From Congeria kusceri (Eukaryota > Mollusca > Bivalvia > Myida > Dreissenidae), in contig CM051029.1 of the NCBI GenBank assembly GCA_027627225.1, positions 25,242,851 through 25,306,850 of the forward strand: a DNA stretch of 64,000 nucleotides. Reading direction: 5' to 3'. Below are positions 21,431 through 34,500 of this stretch, piece after piece (position 1 is the first letter of the stretch; each line of letters opens with the position of its first letter). Position numbers and translations under genes: made by a program. The notes below the pieces were generated by a model. The model saw only the letters and a list, made by a program, of their open reading frames with translations. It had not been told where the DNA came from and searched no databases.

Positions 21431-23500
21431 TTACTTACACGCATAACATACTTGCCTATGCAAGTCCTTTTTCATTTATATTATATTAAATCTTCAGTAT
21501 TTAGTGACCCTTGATCCATTTTACTTATTATAAAGAGTATTCTTACTCCACATACAGTTAAAAAGGGTTAGAGAACCCTATATACCAACCATTTATTGCA
21601 TTACATTATAATACTCATTTTATTCAGAGTATCATTAATATGACAGCATTTATACGTAACTTAGTGTTAAATGTTCTGCCTTTTCATATACCGGCCGCAT
21701 TAAATTGTAACAAAAACATGCAAATATCATATCTATTCTGTAAAACTACGTTGAACCACTTAGAGATCTGGTAAAACATTAAACTGTTCATTATTTTATC
21801 TTAAATAAACAACCGGTACTATTGTACCCTTGTTTCCAAACTTCTTTAAAAGTATATGGTTATTAAATCATGTATTTCTTCCAGATCTTTAAGTTAATAA
21901 CACTCCAACAATCCCATTACAGCATATGCTGAAAAATGGGTCTAGAAAAATGATGACACATGGAAAATTGCGAAAAGATATTTCTAAAGCATATATTGCC
22001 GTCTCGCTTAACTATTTACAAAGATTTATTTAAAAAACTGTATTTCTAGGTACTTCTTGTATATTTTTGCGCTTAGATTTTTGTATAAAGCACCGCACCC
22101 ACACTGCAAAGATTTTATGTGTCACACCCTTTAAAAGAAGGGATGTATTCTCGTTTTATTCAACGCAGAGTTTTAAATGTTAAGCAGTGTGCTCGGGCAA
22201 TGGTTTTTAACCGAAGTCCCGAGGGTAATTAACCCCACTCGTCGTCGTCGAATTATTAAAAGGATTATATCTTCTTTCTACCTCCTGTTCAAGTTGCATC
22301 CCCATTGCGATTCCTTTTAACATTTCCTTTCACCTTTACCTTATATTGACATTTATTATATGCCGATATTAAAAAACATATATCTTAATTGTGAAAGTTT
22401 TGAATAACATTGCCCATTGAGGTCTTCTAGAAATAGTTACGTTAAGTCACAGAGAATAATTAATACATCACTACACATTTAAATATTTTATTACACAATC
22501 ATGCATTAACGCTTTTAAGTTCACAATCAAAATGTGGCATTGTGACTCAGACACGATTTTATCTGATAATAAGGACATATAAACCCTGGAATAAAAACAA
22601 ACCACATTATAACTCACTTTTAAGTCAATGCCACAAGTGACAACCGCATGTTCAAGGGGAGGTAAACGTCGAGGTTACCAACAAAATTCCGTCTACCTTG
22701 AGAAAGTCTTTAGTCTTTGTCTAACAGCCATGTAAATGGACTATACAGTGCCGTAGCTAGTCCATTTTCGTGTTGTAGGCCCGGGCTTAAGGTCAAAATA
22801 CAAAGTCAGAAGTTTGTCAAAGACATTTATGCTTAAACGTTTATAAATTGATATGACTTTACGAATTATGTGGATGGATGTGAAAATATAAACCGATACA
22901 TATAAAACCTTCATCAAATTCTTTTACTTTACAGGTCCTTCAAACAAAATAGTTAAAAACAAATATACATGTAGTGTGTATAACATGGGCTTGAACTATA
23001 TGCCTTCACGTCCGTTGCTTAAAGTTTCTCACTGCAAAATCGTTTAAGTTTCAATTATGTCTGTCATCACTTTTAACAGAACTCCATTTTACAACTTTTG
23101 ACGGCCTCAAATGTATTAATGAATTTTTCAATGTCAATAGCTTTCTCCTTATGTTTGTGCATCATTGCAAGGCTGGAAAGCCTGTCTGTACATGGTTGAT
23201 CGCAGGTACATTTTCAGCCTCTTCATGCATCGGAACAACCGCTCGCATGTTGCACGTTGGCGTTGTTTGATGTGTCTGTCCACTATTCAATGTTATATAT
23301 TTAAGAAACGTCTTTAAACGTGTGAAATTCATAGATGGCAACATTCAAACACACACACACATTCCCATCAATAATTATATATATTAGTTATTTACCGAAG
23401 TGTAATTGTCTCCTTTTAAAGTGATTATCACTAAATAACTAACACATGCTTATCGGTGGTATTTTTAAATGTACTATTCACTGTTAATTTTCTCCATTAA
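21431..23500. other. AT-rich stretch, no gene seen
   Basis: No domain-like translation, no tRNA and no long repeat recognised. A short CA run (about 23345-23361) lies just before the next dispersed repeat. Confidence 0.45.
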
Positions 23501-23654
23501 TACAATCGAATGGACGAACGAACAAACATGTCTTTTACACCAACTATTGTGAGAGATTCTCTTATGATTGCCTTGCGAACCAGTAAGGCTAATGATGCCG
23601 ACATTGTGTCACGTTTCGCTGACATGTGGTGCCTGGAAAGTCTTAAATCACTCG

Positions 23655-23900
23655 GAAATGGTCCCAACGGTTGGGGTCACACCTCTACTTTATCATGTAT
23701 AAACTATCTTTCTAATAAATGTATAAAACAAAATGAAATTTGGCGTGATCACTAATGTAACATTGAGCAGAATGTTTGTCAATTTAGATCTTTGGAAACT
23801 AAACTATCTAGTATTGAAATAATTCTGTTTAAGCTCGAATGCAGTCATTGATTTGACTTTAATTTAACTTTAAATCACATATATTTAGTATAAATGTCTT
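23655..23900 (+). repeat. Dispersed repeat, copy 2
   Basis: Counterpart of 13035-13350 in the same orientation (see that entry). An 81-codon open frame (23510-23755) runs into it from the left. It has no recognisable family and part of it is repeat sequence, so I do not call it a gene. Confidence 0.6.
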
Positions 23901-24583
23901 TAATGTGGTATTTCCTTTGCCAAATCTTTATTGCTGTCGACATCTTTATATATATTATTTAGAAAACAAAACAATAATATAGCTAAAATATTCAGACACT
24001 TACTTAAAAATCTGCTTAAGTCAATTTCTTTTTGTGCCCAAAGGCATATTTCGTAAATGAAAATGTTTTACATTAAGATCATCTTATAATCAATCTCTTA
24101 ATAAGGAATTAAATCGTAAGACCCTTAACCTCCTTAAGCATTAGATTTTTATATCTAAATATATTAGATCTAAATAAAATATATAGAAAACAACATTCCA
24201 ATCACATTTCACATGGCTATATAGTTAATTATCTATTGTACAGGTGCAATGAAATGCAACTTGAAAATGCTAATTTTATTTAAGAAATTTTAATGAAATA
24301 TCGAAGTAATTTAATATGAAAATCATAAATGAATGATTGCTAATCAATCACATTTAAAGAAGCCTTGAAAAGATATCTTTAGCTCGCATGACTTACGTTA
24401 AATTAATTTTGAGTCCAGCTCATACTAGTAATAGCTTAGTTAGAATATGCATAAGGAGTTACTTTTCTTAATTCTCTGAATCGATATGATGGTGAATAAA
24501 AGTCTATTTATGTAAAACAGAAGTACAATCATTCATGGTGCTGCTGTCACATAGAGCGTAATCAATAGCTATTCAAAAACGTT

Positions 24584-25072
24584 TTAAGGGACCTATTCAC
24601 AGATTGAAGAATTGACACTTTTTCAACCTATTGTCAACGATTGTAAACATAAATGAACAGTGGATACAAGGGAGCAAAATAACACTACGGACTTTGAAAT
24701 ATACTGTAAAAACCGTTTCGTGTATGAGTTATCATCAGTTGAATTAATTGATAACATTATAAAGCGTTTGTATGGAATAATTAGGAGTGTTTCTGTTGTT
24801 TTCGTTGAAATAATTGACAAAACACTTACATAAGTAAATAATGCAGAATATTATATATAATTCGGAATGGCCGAGTGGTTAAGGCAATAGCCTTTTAATC
24901 CGTAGGTCTCGGGCTCGAACCGCGGTGAGACCATTTTTTTCTTTTCTTTTTTTCTGGATGCTTTTTTAGTTATTATACTTCAGCTTTTAAGTTCCGATCC
25001 TAAAATCTGCCAAGTGAAGACAATTAATGGCATACTTAAAAAAAGCGAAAATCTGTGAACAATTCCCTTTAA
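24584..25072. mobile_element. TTAA-flanked inverted-repeat element with tRNA-like core
   Basis: Left end TTAA (24584-24587) then GGGACCTATTCACAGATT. Right end read inward on the minus strand is TTAA (25069-25072) then AGGGAATTGTTCACAGATT. The terminal repeats match over about 20 bp with a few changes, and TTAA is present at both ends as a target duplication. Inside is a tRNA-like sequence with good pol III boxes. No protein is encoded, so it is a non-autonomous element of about 480 bp. Confidence 0.65.
24861..24933 (+). pseudogene. tRNA-like sequence inside TTAA element
   Basis: Has a perfect pol III box A (TGGCCGAGTGG) with a Ser/Leu-type D arm GCCGAGTGGTTAAGGC, a near-perfect box B (GGCTCGAACCG) and a T-rich pol III-type terminator right after it. 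The 5' seven bases do not pair with the 3' end (GAGACCA), the anticodon stem is poor and the T stem has mismatches, so it is not a working tRNA. The loop CTTTTAAT is compatible with a TTT or TTA anticodon origin. Confidence 0.6.
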
Positions 25073-26570
25073 ACGTCTTGTTCGAATTAAGTTAAGCAAC
25101 AGGACTTTGTAACAAGCCAAATGCAATAAAATGGATGTAACAGATATGGCGTTCGCCTTGCGATGAGGGTGGGGGTGGGGGGGGGGGGTGAGTCTTGTAA
25201 ATAAATAGGTTTTAATTTAAACTAAAATTTAGTGAAAAAATCAATGAAGGTTATGCATTTAGCCATTCAGATTGCATGACTTCATTTTTGTCGGAGATGC
25301 CTTGTTTTTGTCAGATATGCTTTGCACTACCGATACTTTTTAACACAAACTACAATATTTAATCTCTTTCAGGCATTATACAACTTAACAACCCAGTAAT
25401 GTATTTTCACAAGTAACTGTTTTACCTTAACGAAATGATATAACCAACATACCTATAGAGACCAGAATAAGGAAAGCTTTGTTGTGTTTTGGTTAGCTTT
25501 AACATGTCGGGCAAATATACCGAAGTGATAACAAACGGTAGCAGCGTCATTGATATACTTCATGTTTAACCCAGGTATTCCAACCTCCGCGCAGAGATTT
25601 AACAGTGTCCGAGCATAGCTCGTTTAAATCCCTGCCGGCATAAAGTTCCACGTGACCATAAGCAAACACTTAAAACGTAAAATCCTTGCGTTGTTATGTT
25701 TACTTTTTTATTAACTTTAACTCATTAAATTTTTTATAAAAAAATAATTATAACATTTAAATTTGGTACAAAATAAATCTTCAATCTCCTCATAATCGTC
25801 TCTCCTGAAAACTTCAAAATCTGTAAGTTTTTAACTCGTGGTGTCAGTGGTAACTAAGGAAAGTACCAATGGGGAAGCAACCACTGCAAGGAGTTTGCCG
25901 AAGATCGCTACCATTTTCCTTTGAGACCAGCAAAGGAGCCAATCAGTTTTTCAGAAATTGTTGAGGTACTTGTTGTTTTAAAAACCTGTATGGTATTTAA
26001 ACTTAACAGCATATCGTCAATGATATCCGGAAAGCTTTCGATATAGATTTTATATCATACTGACCATACGAAACAATTTTAAGTGCATATCACATACAAC
26101 GAGCCAAAATCGTTAAATTAACTTCAACGACACAATCTGTAGTTTGGACCTCAATGACTTCTGACTGAGGGAAACGTTACGTGTTCAGCCAGCCGTTCTT
26201 GGCCGTCGTTAGCAGGTATAATCAAAAGCAAATCTTCATTAAATACGCCTGTTACCAACCTGGCAAGGCACATATTTGTTTGATTTCGGGCTTCAGTCGT
26301 GTTTAAATTAATATTTTTACTTATACAAATTATATACAATCCATTCATCCGTATTCAAAGATTAATTATTATTATTATCAATACATAAGCGAAACATGTT
26401 TGCACTGCAAACATTCACAACCAATGACTTATTGTATTTGATGAGACCGTTTATTCATTTGAATTTGTCGAAACACTTGTGGGCTTTGTTTGCAAGCACA
26501 TATCGCAATAACCATCATTCTACTACCTGGCGCGCAATGTAAATAACTTTTGGCCTTCAGTTTTTGACAG
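25073..26570. other. Gene-free stretch
   Basis: AT-rich, with a G-rich run near 25168-25190. No coding, RNA or repeat structure that I can support. Confidence 0.45.
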
Positions 26571-26712
26571 CTTTAATGGCACTGCAATAAACCAGCTAAA
26601 ACCCGCTTTCATGGCACTGTAATTAACCAGCTAAAACTCGCTTTGACGGCACTTTATTAAACCAGCTAAAACTCGCTTTGATGGCCTTTTAATGAACCAG
26701 CTGTGTACTCGC
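26571..26712 (+). repeat. 35-bp tandem repeat, four units
   Basis: The anchor AACCAGCT occurs at 26590, 26625, 26660 and 26695, exactly 35 bp apart. Unit consensus is close to CGCTTTGATGGCACTTTAAT followed by TAAACCAGCTAAAACT. Non-coding. Confidence 0.85.
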
Positions 26713-29700
26713 TGCCGCACGGTATAGTTCGAAACTCGTCTTTCTTCTTTACACGTGCTCAATGTAATTCGATTCTTATGTTTTTAAAAACCACTTCTTT
26801 GATGATTTGGGAGACAATTTTTTTTTTAAAGATTGTTCTGTTTTAAACTAACGCTTCTCCATTACTTCTTTACTAGATGTACTTGACACCTATTTTTTTA
26901 TGGAATCAATAACGTACTGCCTGGCTTCCTGGTATAGGAAAGTTTTCACGTTTTTATTGAGTGATTTTGATTTTATTTTGTTTTAATTTTATTACAAACC
27001 ATCAATGCAATTTCGAATTAAAGGTTTAAATGAGAATAACCATTCACGCTTAATACATTTTACAGACAAAATCACATTTTTATATCAAACGTTCTGAGTA
27101 AAACAGAAGAATTGTAGTTATTAAAACAGTTCACGAATTATTACCTATTATTTCAAAAGAACAGCAGAAACAACAATAACCACAGAACAGCAATCACAAC
27201 AACCACAAAAAAACTCTGTATAATCGCTAGTTTAACATTTATATGTTCAATTGTGTAGGTTTAAACATTTTACAAATCATATTGCATGGATATCATGTTA
27301 CAAATGTAAAGTCTTTTTAAAATGAGTCTAAAATTGATATTATTAAAAAAAGAACAGCAAAAACAGACACTGTTTATGCCCAGTGGTGCAGTTATTTCAA
27401 GAATGTTTAGTTACACGACAGCTGATATAAACCCAAATTTACTGTTACAAAATACTATTTCATAATCAGTGAATAAACACATACTCGATATTATAATAAA
27501 TAACGTATTTTCAATGTTAAAGCCACTCCACGAGTTGTTTTATGCAGTTATTCATGTCAGTGGTGGCATACAACATCTAGATTGTGATCAGTTACAGTTT
27601 ATTAATTTTCGAAAAGGTCTAGATGTTTTCAAACTTACAAAATCAGCTAATGACTTTTAATTAGCTTCGTGTCAAGTATGAAAACAACAAAAAGTTTTGG
27701 GTATAAACATTTTATGAAGCTTGTATATTATTTATCCTCTATTCAGCTTTGTTTTTGTCCAAACCTTACGTCTTACAATCTTCGACGATCTCTTAAACAT
27801 GCACAGCATGCCTGAACCGCCTTGTGATCAAAGATGTGTATATAAGAATAAGTGACTTACAACACAAATTATACGATTGTTTCGAACAAAACAGTTTCGA
27901 AAATAAAATGTGATGATAACGTTTGATAAATTTAAGCAAGAGCGTACTTGAAATCCTATTTTTGTTAAGAATGGTGGGGCAAGGGAATAGTGTTTTATCA
28001 TAAAGGAATATACGGGCATAACTATCATTGCCCCAAACACTTAATAGTAACATCAGAGACAAGAAATATCTTTAAAAAGATCTTCGGCGTATGTGGTACA
28101 GTGTAATTTAGCAAATTAGGAATGTAAATTGAACTTTCTTTTTTTCAACATTTTAAACTGATACATATATAACACAGATTGACTTTATTTACGACAATGC
28201 ACATATTTGTCGCATTTGTCTGACTAGACTTATGCATGCACGTACGACACAAAATACCCTCATAATAAAATATCGCACTCCTCAATCATACTATACTCGT
28301 AAGATGTTTTTTTACGCAAATAAAAATAAATGTACTCTTCGTTCTCTTAAGCATTCTCTAATAAAAAAAATATTCAAGGGACTGTCAACAAAATAGAAAA
28401 TAATGGTTAATCAGTAATACAAATGTACACATAAGTTCATTCCTTTGAGATGTACACATTTAAAAGCGGTATATCAAAACGAATGAAATGTATTCATCGT
28501 TGCAAAACGGTTTTATTGCTTAATAACCTGAAAATAGTATCTAGAGTTGAAATACATTTTATCTCATGTAAATATTAAATATGGTTTCGTTCCAGATGGT
28601 TCACTTTATTGCTCTTTCAAATCTCTATTTAACTTTAATGGCTTTACTGATCATGCAAAACCTTTTGTGTAATTTAAAAAGAAAACAGGAGAGAACTAGT
28701 TTAAACTGAATTTTTTACATAAATAATTTTCAAACTGACAAATGTGTAACTGAGCTGGTTTTTCTCTTATACTTCACTTTTCCGCCACAGTATTGACTAG
28801 ATCCAAACGACACACAGTACTCACATACAAATCATACTATACTTATCATAACATATCATTATATATTTTTATTTTTATTTTACTTTGTTGTTTAAAACAT
28901 ACAATACTTAAAAACTAAATAATACTACTAGTTTACGCCTCCTTACGTACCATTATATATAACTTTTTATATACGTTACTTAATATATGTATGTGCTTTT
29001 TAAACATCAACATTACATATATGCTCTTCGATTAATTAAGGATTATCTAATGAAATTAAAACAATATATCCAGCAACACAGAACATGATGCATTTATATA
29101 CGGTTATATATACATCGACAAGACGGAACATACACGGCAAGAAACTAGTATATTGTTTGTTCTAAGTATGCACGCGCCTAAGTATGTTAAACTATTTATG
29201 GCTAGATAAATCTCATTGAGGCATAAAGAATACATGTATGTCGACAATTATAATTTTTAAGTATCTTGCCTTTTCAACTGTGCACTGTCAGTTTGACACT
29301 TCATTGACCTGCGGGCGACCTATGGTCACTTCGCCCTCATTATAGGTCACTTCGCCCTCAATATAGGTTATCCCTCTGGTGGGAGATTTGTCCTGATACA
29401 ATTGATATTTATAGAATCGCTGTGTCTATTGTGTTCGAATATAACATAAAACATTAAAATGTGAAAAATGTGTTCATTTACATCGTTGCAAAACATCAAA
29501 TTTATTGCTTTTCAACATGTCAAATTCACGTCAAATCATTTCAATAGCTTTGCACATATACAAAAGCTCTAATTTTTGAATTTGCCATTAATATTCCAAA
29601 CCTGTTACGAATTCGTCTGCTATATTGTTAGTATGTTGCACCTACTCATTTATGACTAGTGTAGTGGGAATTTATCGTAAAAGAGCCGATGGAATGTTAG

Positions 29701-31290
29701 GATTTATTAATTCGGGACTACGTTTTCACAACATTTGATGTAGGAAAAAGGGGAACCACGTGTGGCCCATTTTGATTCTAAAATTAACGTCTGTTGGGGG
29801 AGAACAGAGTGGGGCGTTTTTCACCCTTTCAACGTTATCGCCATTAGTTCTAAAGGACGTTAGAAGTAATGTATCTCCTAACAATAAGTTCGATTTCGAT
29901 TCATAATGTTTGTGTTACTTTTCTGATGCTGGATTTGGACTATTTCATAATTTAAACATACTTATTTGCTTATTCTTTTAAAAGGATGTATTTATATTCC
30001 GAGTGTGAGTTGCTCAAATAGTTTACGGCCAAAAAATAATCGTTTAATGTCCTCTCATGTCCCCACATAATATAAAATAACCAGCTGTAAAAAACTATTC
30101 AGTCGCAGCGACGTAATTGATTTTTCTCAAAAGGACACTGAACTAGTTCTATCTTGGAAACGGACTAGAAAGTGTCTCAACAAACTTCAGGCTTTTGATA
30201 CAATCCAACTTAAACAAATAAAGTTAAGTTTAACTAAACTAAACTAAAAATATAATCGTTTAATTTTGAATGACACTAATTTACGTAAATAAGACCTAAC
30301 TAATTGGCATTGTGAGTCTATTGAAATATAATGAAAGTTAACTAGCTGATCATATCTTAAACAAAGACCATTTATCGAACGATCTATCTGCGAATCAGTT
30401 AACAAATGAATACATCTTTCTGTGAATACATTGTTTGCTTCAATGAAAATGCGGATCAGTAGAATAGAAGATTTCGATGAATGGCTATGAATCACTTCGT
30501 TCAGACAAATACTATTACGTGTACGTGTACTATTTCTGTTTGTAACTTTACGTGGAATTTCAAGTCATTTTTTTGATTTACTTCCTTTCATACATTGATC
30601 TTTTAAAGTTTAAAGTTTAAATCAGAGACAATATATTAAAACAACTGAGCTATTATATATTATTAATATACATTTCCTTAAACTGGAACATGTTTATATT
30701 TAGTATAAACTTTATAACTAACGTAATTATAATTGATTGACATCGCGTAAATTTCTTTGTACCTTTAACACGTTTTATCAATCTTTCTAAAAGGTGTTTC
30801 CATTTGAAAGCAGTTTTGAGCTTTACATTTCGGAATTCAGCCTTTTGCTTTAACTTTCGGAATGAAGTTTTGCCCGTACAATTCAGCTGGCGATACAATA
30901 CTACTTTCATTGAAACGAAAACTTACGGCCAAGTACGTGCACTTTAAAACGTTCATTTGGTAGAAATTCAGAATATACCTGTTAATGCATGAATTATGAT
31001 ATAATGCACGTAAGCTTGGCGATAAATCATTACAGCAAATAACATATTGATAGTTTGGGAAAACGAATACAGTAAGTTCAAACAAAAATCACAAACGTTA
31101 CTTGTTCTTGTTGCAAATGATATTTTCTTACAATAAAGGTACCCATTTCAATCCACATTTTGTTTCAATTTTAAACTAAAAGTGCAACAAGCGTTAAAAG
31201 CGTTCGGGTTCTACGTAAACCCGGAAGAATTAAACGCTACATTTGTGGAAAGTCATTAAACTTTACGAATGCGCACGCATACCTCCCCGT
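26713..31290. other. Long AT-rich intergenic stretch upstream of the VWDE-like gene
   Basis: No gene, RNA or transposon coding sequence recognised. Small direct repeats are present, such as two copies of GGTCACTTCGCCCTCA-TATAGG near 29323-29365 and a TTTAAAG run near 30604-30620. Open frames here (for example 30244-30495 minus and 30653-30910 minus) have no features of real proteins. Confidence 0.45.
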
Positions 31291-31293
31291 CTG

Positions 31294-31316
31294 CCAATGG
31301 GCATGATATATAAAAA
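31294..31316 (+). promoter_or_regulatory. Candidate CCAAT and TATA boxes upstream of exon 1
   Basis: CCAAT at 31294-31298 and TATATAAAAA at 31307-31316 lie about 180 bp before the start codon at 31495. A start site about 30 bp downstream of the TATA would leave a 5' UTR of about 150 nt. This rests on motif position only, and in AT-rich DNA TATA-like strings are common. Confidence 0.35.
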
Positions 31317-31494
31317 TGGGTATTTCGAATGTATAATTATTTAATGATTGCGCACGGAGTAGATGAGACGTTGATGAATATTGCCGCTTTAATTAATTAA
31401 GTTTTAGTATTTGCTAACATTTGTAAAAGAGTTTGCCTAGTTATATTGTAAACCAGATATTGTTTTGAGCGTTTGAATAGTTGAGGATGACAAG

Positions 31495-31549
31495 ATGAAC
31501 TGGCTTGCTACGACGATCGTGTTGCTAGCTTGCTTCAGCGTTACCGCAT
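31495..31549 (+). CDS. Exon 1: signal peptide
   Basis: ATG with A at -3, giving MNWLATTIVLLACFSVTA and one base of the next codon (phase 1), then donor GTGAGT. This is a textbook signal peptide: short n-region, hydrophobic core and small residues at the cleavage site. A three-codon upstream ORF at 31487 ends inside the start codon. The phase matches exon 2, but that is 13.5 kb away, so membership in this gene is likely rather than certain. Confidence 0.6.
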
Positions 31550-34500
31550 GTGAGTTTTTTGTATTGTTGTTATTTTACATTAAAGTAACTGTAAATTTGA
31601 TTGTATTTTTGTTTATGCTGTTAAATTTTTATTTTATGACTCGCGTGCAACACAGGAATGTGGTAAACTGTTTATGTTTAGTACGACCAAATATCTACGA
31701 AAGGCAATTTGTTTATATAGCTGCATTATTATTATTGAGTTACATATTTATTTTGTCTTCATTTCAAATTGAAAAACAAATAAAAATTATCATGTTATAA
31801 AATCGTACCTGCATATTGTAAAAGCGTTATATGGTAATTTTGAAGTTTCAGGGTTAAATACAAACAAAATCAATACACTACCTAAACCAATAACTCACAC
31901 AAATTGAAAACCGTATCAGTCAATGATTTACCTTATGACGCCGCGTATCTTACTGTAACACGTTGGTATGATTTACCTTATGACGCCGCGTATCTTATTG
32001 TTACACGTTGGGATGATTTACCCTATGACGCCGCGTATCTTACTGTAACTCGTTGGGATGATTTACCTTATGACGCCGCGTATCTTACTGTTACACGTTG
32101 GGATGATTTACCTTATGACGCCGCGTATCTTACTGAAACACGTTGGGATGGTTTACCTTATGACGCCGCGTATATTACTGTAACACGTTGGGATGATTTA
32201 CCTTATTGACGCCGCGTATCTTACTGTTACACGTTGGGATGGTTTACCTTATGACGCCGCGTATCTTACTGTTACACGTTGGGATGATTTACCTTATTGA
32301 CGCCGCGTATCTTACTGTAACACGTTGGGATTGTGATTGAATTAAAACCAAATATATGATTTTCGAAAATGGGAGACATACTGGCTATGCTTTCTTTGTA
32401 TACAAAACAAAAATCGAAAACGTAATTTCATTTAACTGTTTGGTTGTACATTTATTTAAAAACGGAAACTGACACCGAACACAGCAAAGGGTGGCTCAGC
32501 ACGCATGTATTCGCAATGTTTTAATTCTACAAGCTTTTTCGTTTATATAAATGATTACATAGAATTACCGGTTAAAACGTTACCATCATGTCCTGAATTA
32601 TGCTGCAGAAATAGAGAGTTTTCACACAGGGCACAGTATCGAAATTATACATCCAAGTTTTTGCCAAAAATTATTGGGTGTTAGGAGTTTTATTAATCGC
32701 GAAGCACTTTACGGTGTCGCACCTGTGTATGCAAATATTAAGATATTAACTAGTTTGTTATAATATACATTTTGCGATTCTGATTAAATTAAGTCGACTT
32801 CAGTCACAAATCACTAAACGCAATAATGGCATCCTAAGTGTTAAACATAATTTTTTAACTATACGGTGCCCTCTAATTCGTTGCATTAATGTTTTTCTTT
32901 CTGTATTTTCTTTTAAATAATGAAAGCTATGGGGACTCTTGTGTTTTTGTTTTGATATGTCGCACAGATAAACCTTTAATTGTAGTCTACGCATACCTTG
33001 CTCTCGTCAATATGAAGTCAATGTATCGTAAACATCGCGTAAGCTTCGCACTTGTTTGTATAGTTGTCTGCGGTTATGGACTTTGTTTATAGCCGGAGGT
33101 GTTAATTTTTGACACGAGGGTGTTTATTGAAGCCATAATGTTGTCCTTAACTTGATAATTGATATGCAGAATGGTGCTGCAAAGTTTTCGCAAGATGAAA
33201 TTGGCAAACACTAGGAGAGACGTCTGTGATAAAACTTGTCGCTCCCTATGAAAGGTTTTAGTATAATTGGTTTTAATTGCCAGTTATCGATTCAAAATAT
33301 GGTTGATATAAATTAACCGTCCGAAAACATATAATCACATTTTAATTCCTTTTCTGAAAATATAGAGGCGCAAAATATAATTATTTCGACAGATTTTGTG
33401 GGTGTCCGAAAAGTTAGTGTGTCTGAAAACATAGAATAAATACGGTAATATAAATTCAAAATAACTGTGCACGGATACTTACCATACACTCGCAGCGGTT
33501 ACTTCCCATTTATAGTTTGCAAAAACCACTGCCTCAAGAAAGTATAAAAATTTTTTTTTAAATAAAACTGCCTGGAAAATATTGCAAAATTGTTAAAGAC
33601 ATATGTTTTATGAGTTGAAATTTAAAACTAGAAGCGATAAATGAAAGAGTAAACATAACAAAAAATGTCTTTAAAAAAAGACAATCGGCGTTGAAATTAA
33701 TATTGAGATGTCATTTTTTACCCGAAACATAATACAAGAGGGACAAGATGATCGGTTACGTCACTTTTCGGACCCCAGCTTGTTTATTCCCCACTAAGGA
33801 TACTTCTCGGACTGTAGAAAACTTATCGGACCCAACATTAATTTGAGATAAATTCAAACATTATTAATATCTGTACCCTGAATAAACCGACCATACCTTC
33901 GATGTCTTCACCGGTGATAAATGAATAACCTAAATGTTAGTAATTTATTTTACCATAATTATGCCCCCCTTCGAAGAAGTGGGGATATCTTGCTTTGCAC
34001 CTTTCCGTCGGTCGGTCGGTCCGTAGACCATTTCGTTTCCGCATGATGTAATGAGAACGCTTTGACCTACGATAAATGAAAGTTGGTACGCTGGTTACTT
34101 GGGAGGAAAGGAAGAACCCTATAAATTTTGAGGTCAACAGGTCAAAGGTCAAGTTCACCGTTGCTAAAATAGAAAAACGGCTTCCCCGCAATAACTTGAG
34201 GACGCATTGAGATCTTTTAATGAAACTTTATACACAGATACCTTACATCGATACCTCGCTTGGGATTGCATATGGGGCAGTGGGGTCAAGGTCAAGGTCA
34301 CCTTTATTAAAAATAGAAAAACGGTTTCCGCTCAATAACTTGAGAACGCATCGAGATATTTTAATGAAACTTCATACATAGATACCTTAAATTGAGACCT
34401 CGCTTGAGATTGCATATGGGGTGGGTGGGGTCAAGGTCAAGGTCACCGTTACAAAAAATAAAAAAACGGTTTCAATAACTTGACAAGCATTGAGATATTT

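Noticed and set aside
23510..23755. 81-codon frame starting MDERTNMSFTPTIVRDSL
   Set aside because: The right half is a dispersed repeat also seen at 13.1 kb and no family is recognisable. It could be a fragment of a transposon protein, but I cannot support that.
24861..24933. Functional tRNA gene
   Set aside because: Box A and box B are good but acceptor, anticodon and T stems do not pair properly; it sits inside an inverted-repeat element.
31904..32209. 101-codon frame with a DLPYDAAYLTVTRWD repeat
   Set aside because: Produced by the 45-bp minisatellite; units with one extra base break the frame right after it, and it lies in an intron.
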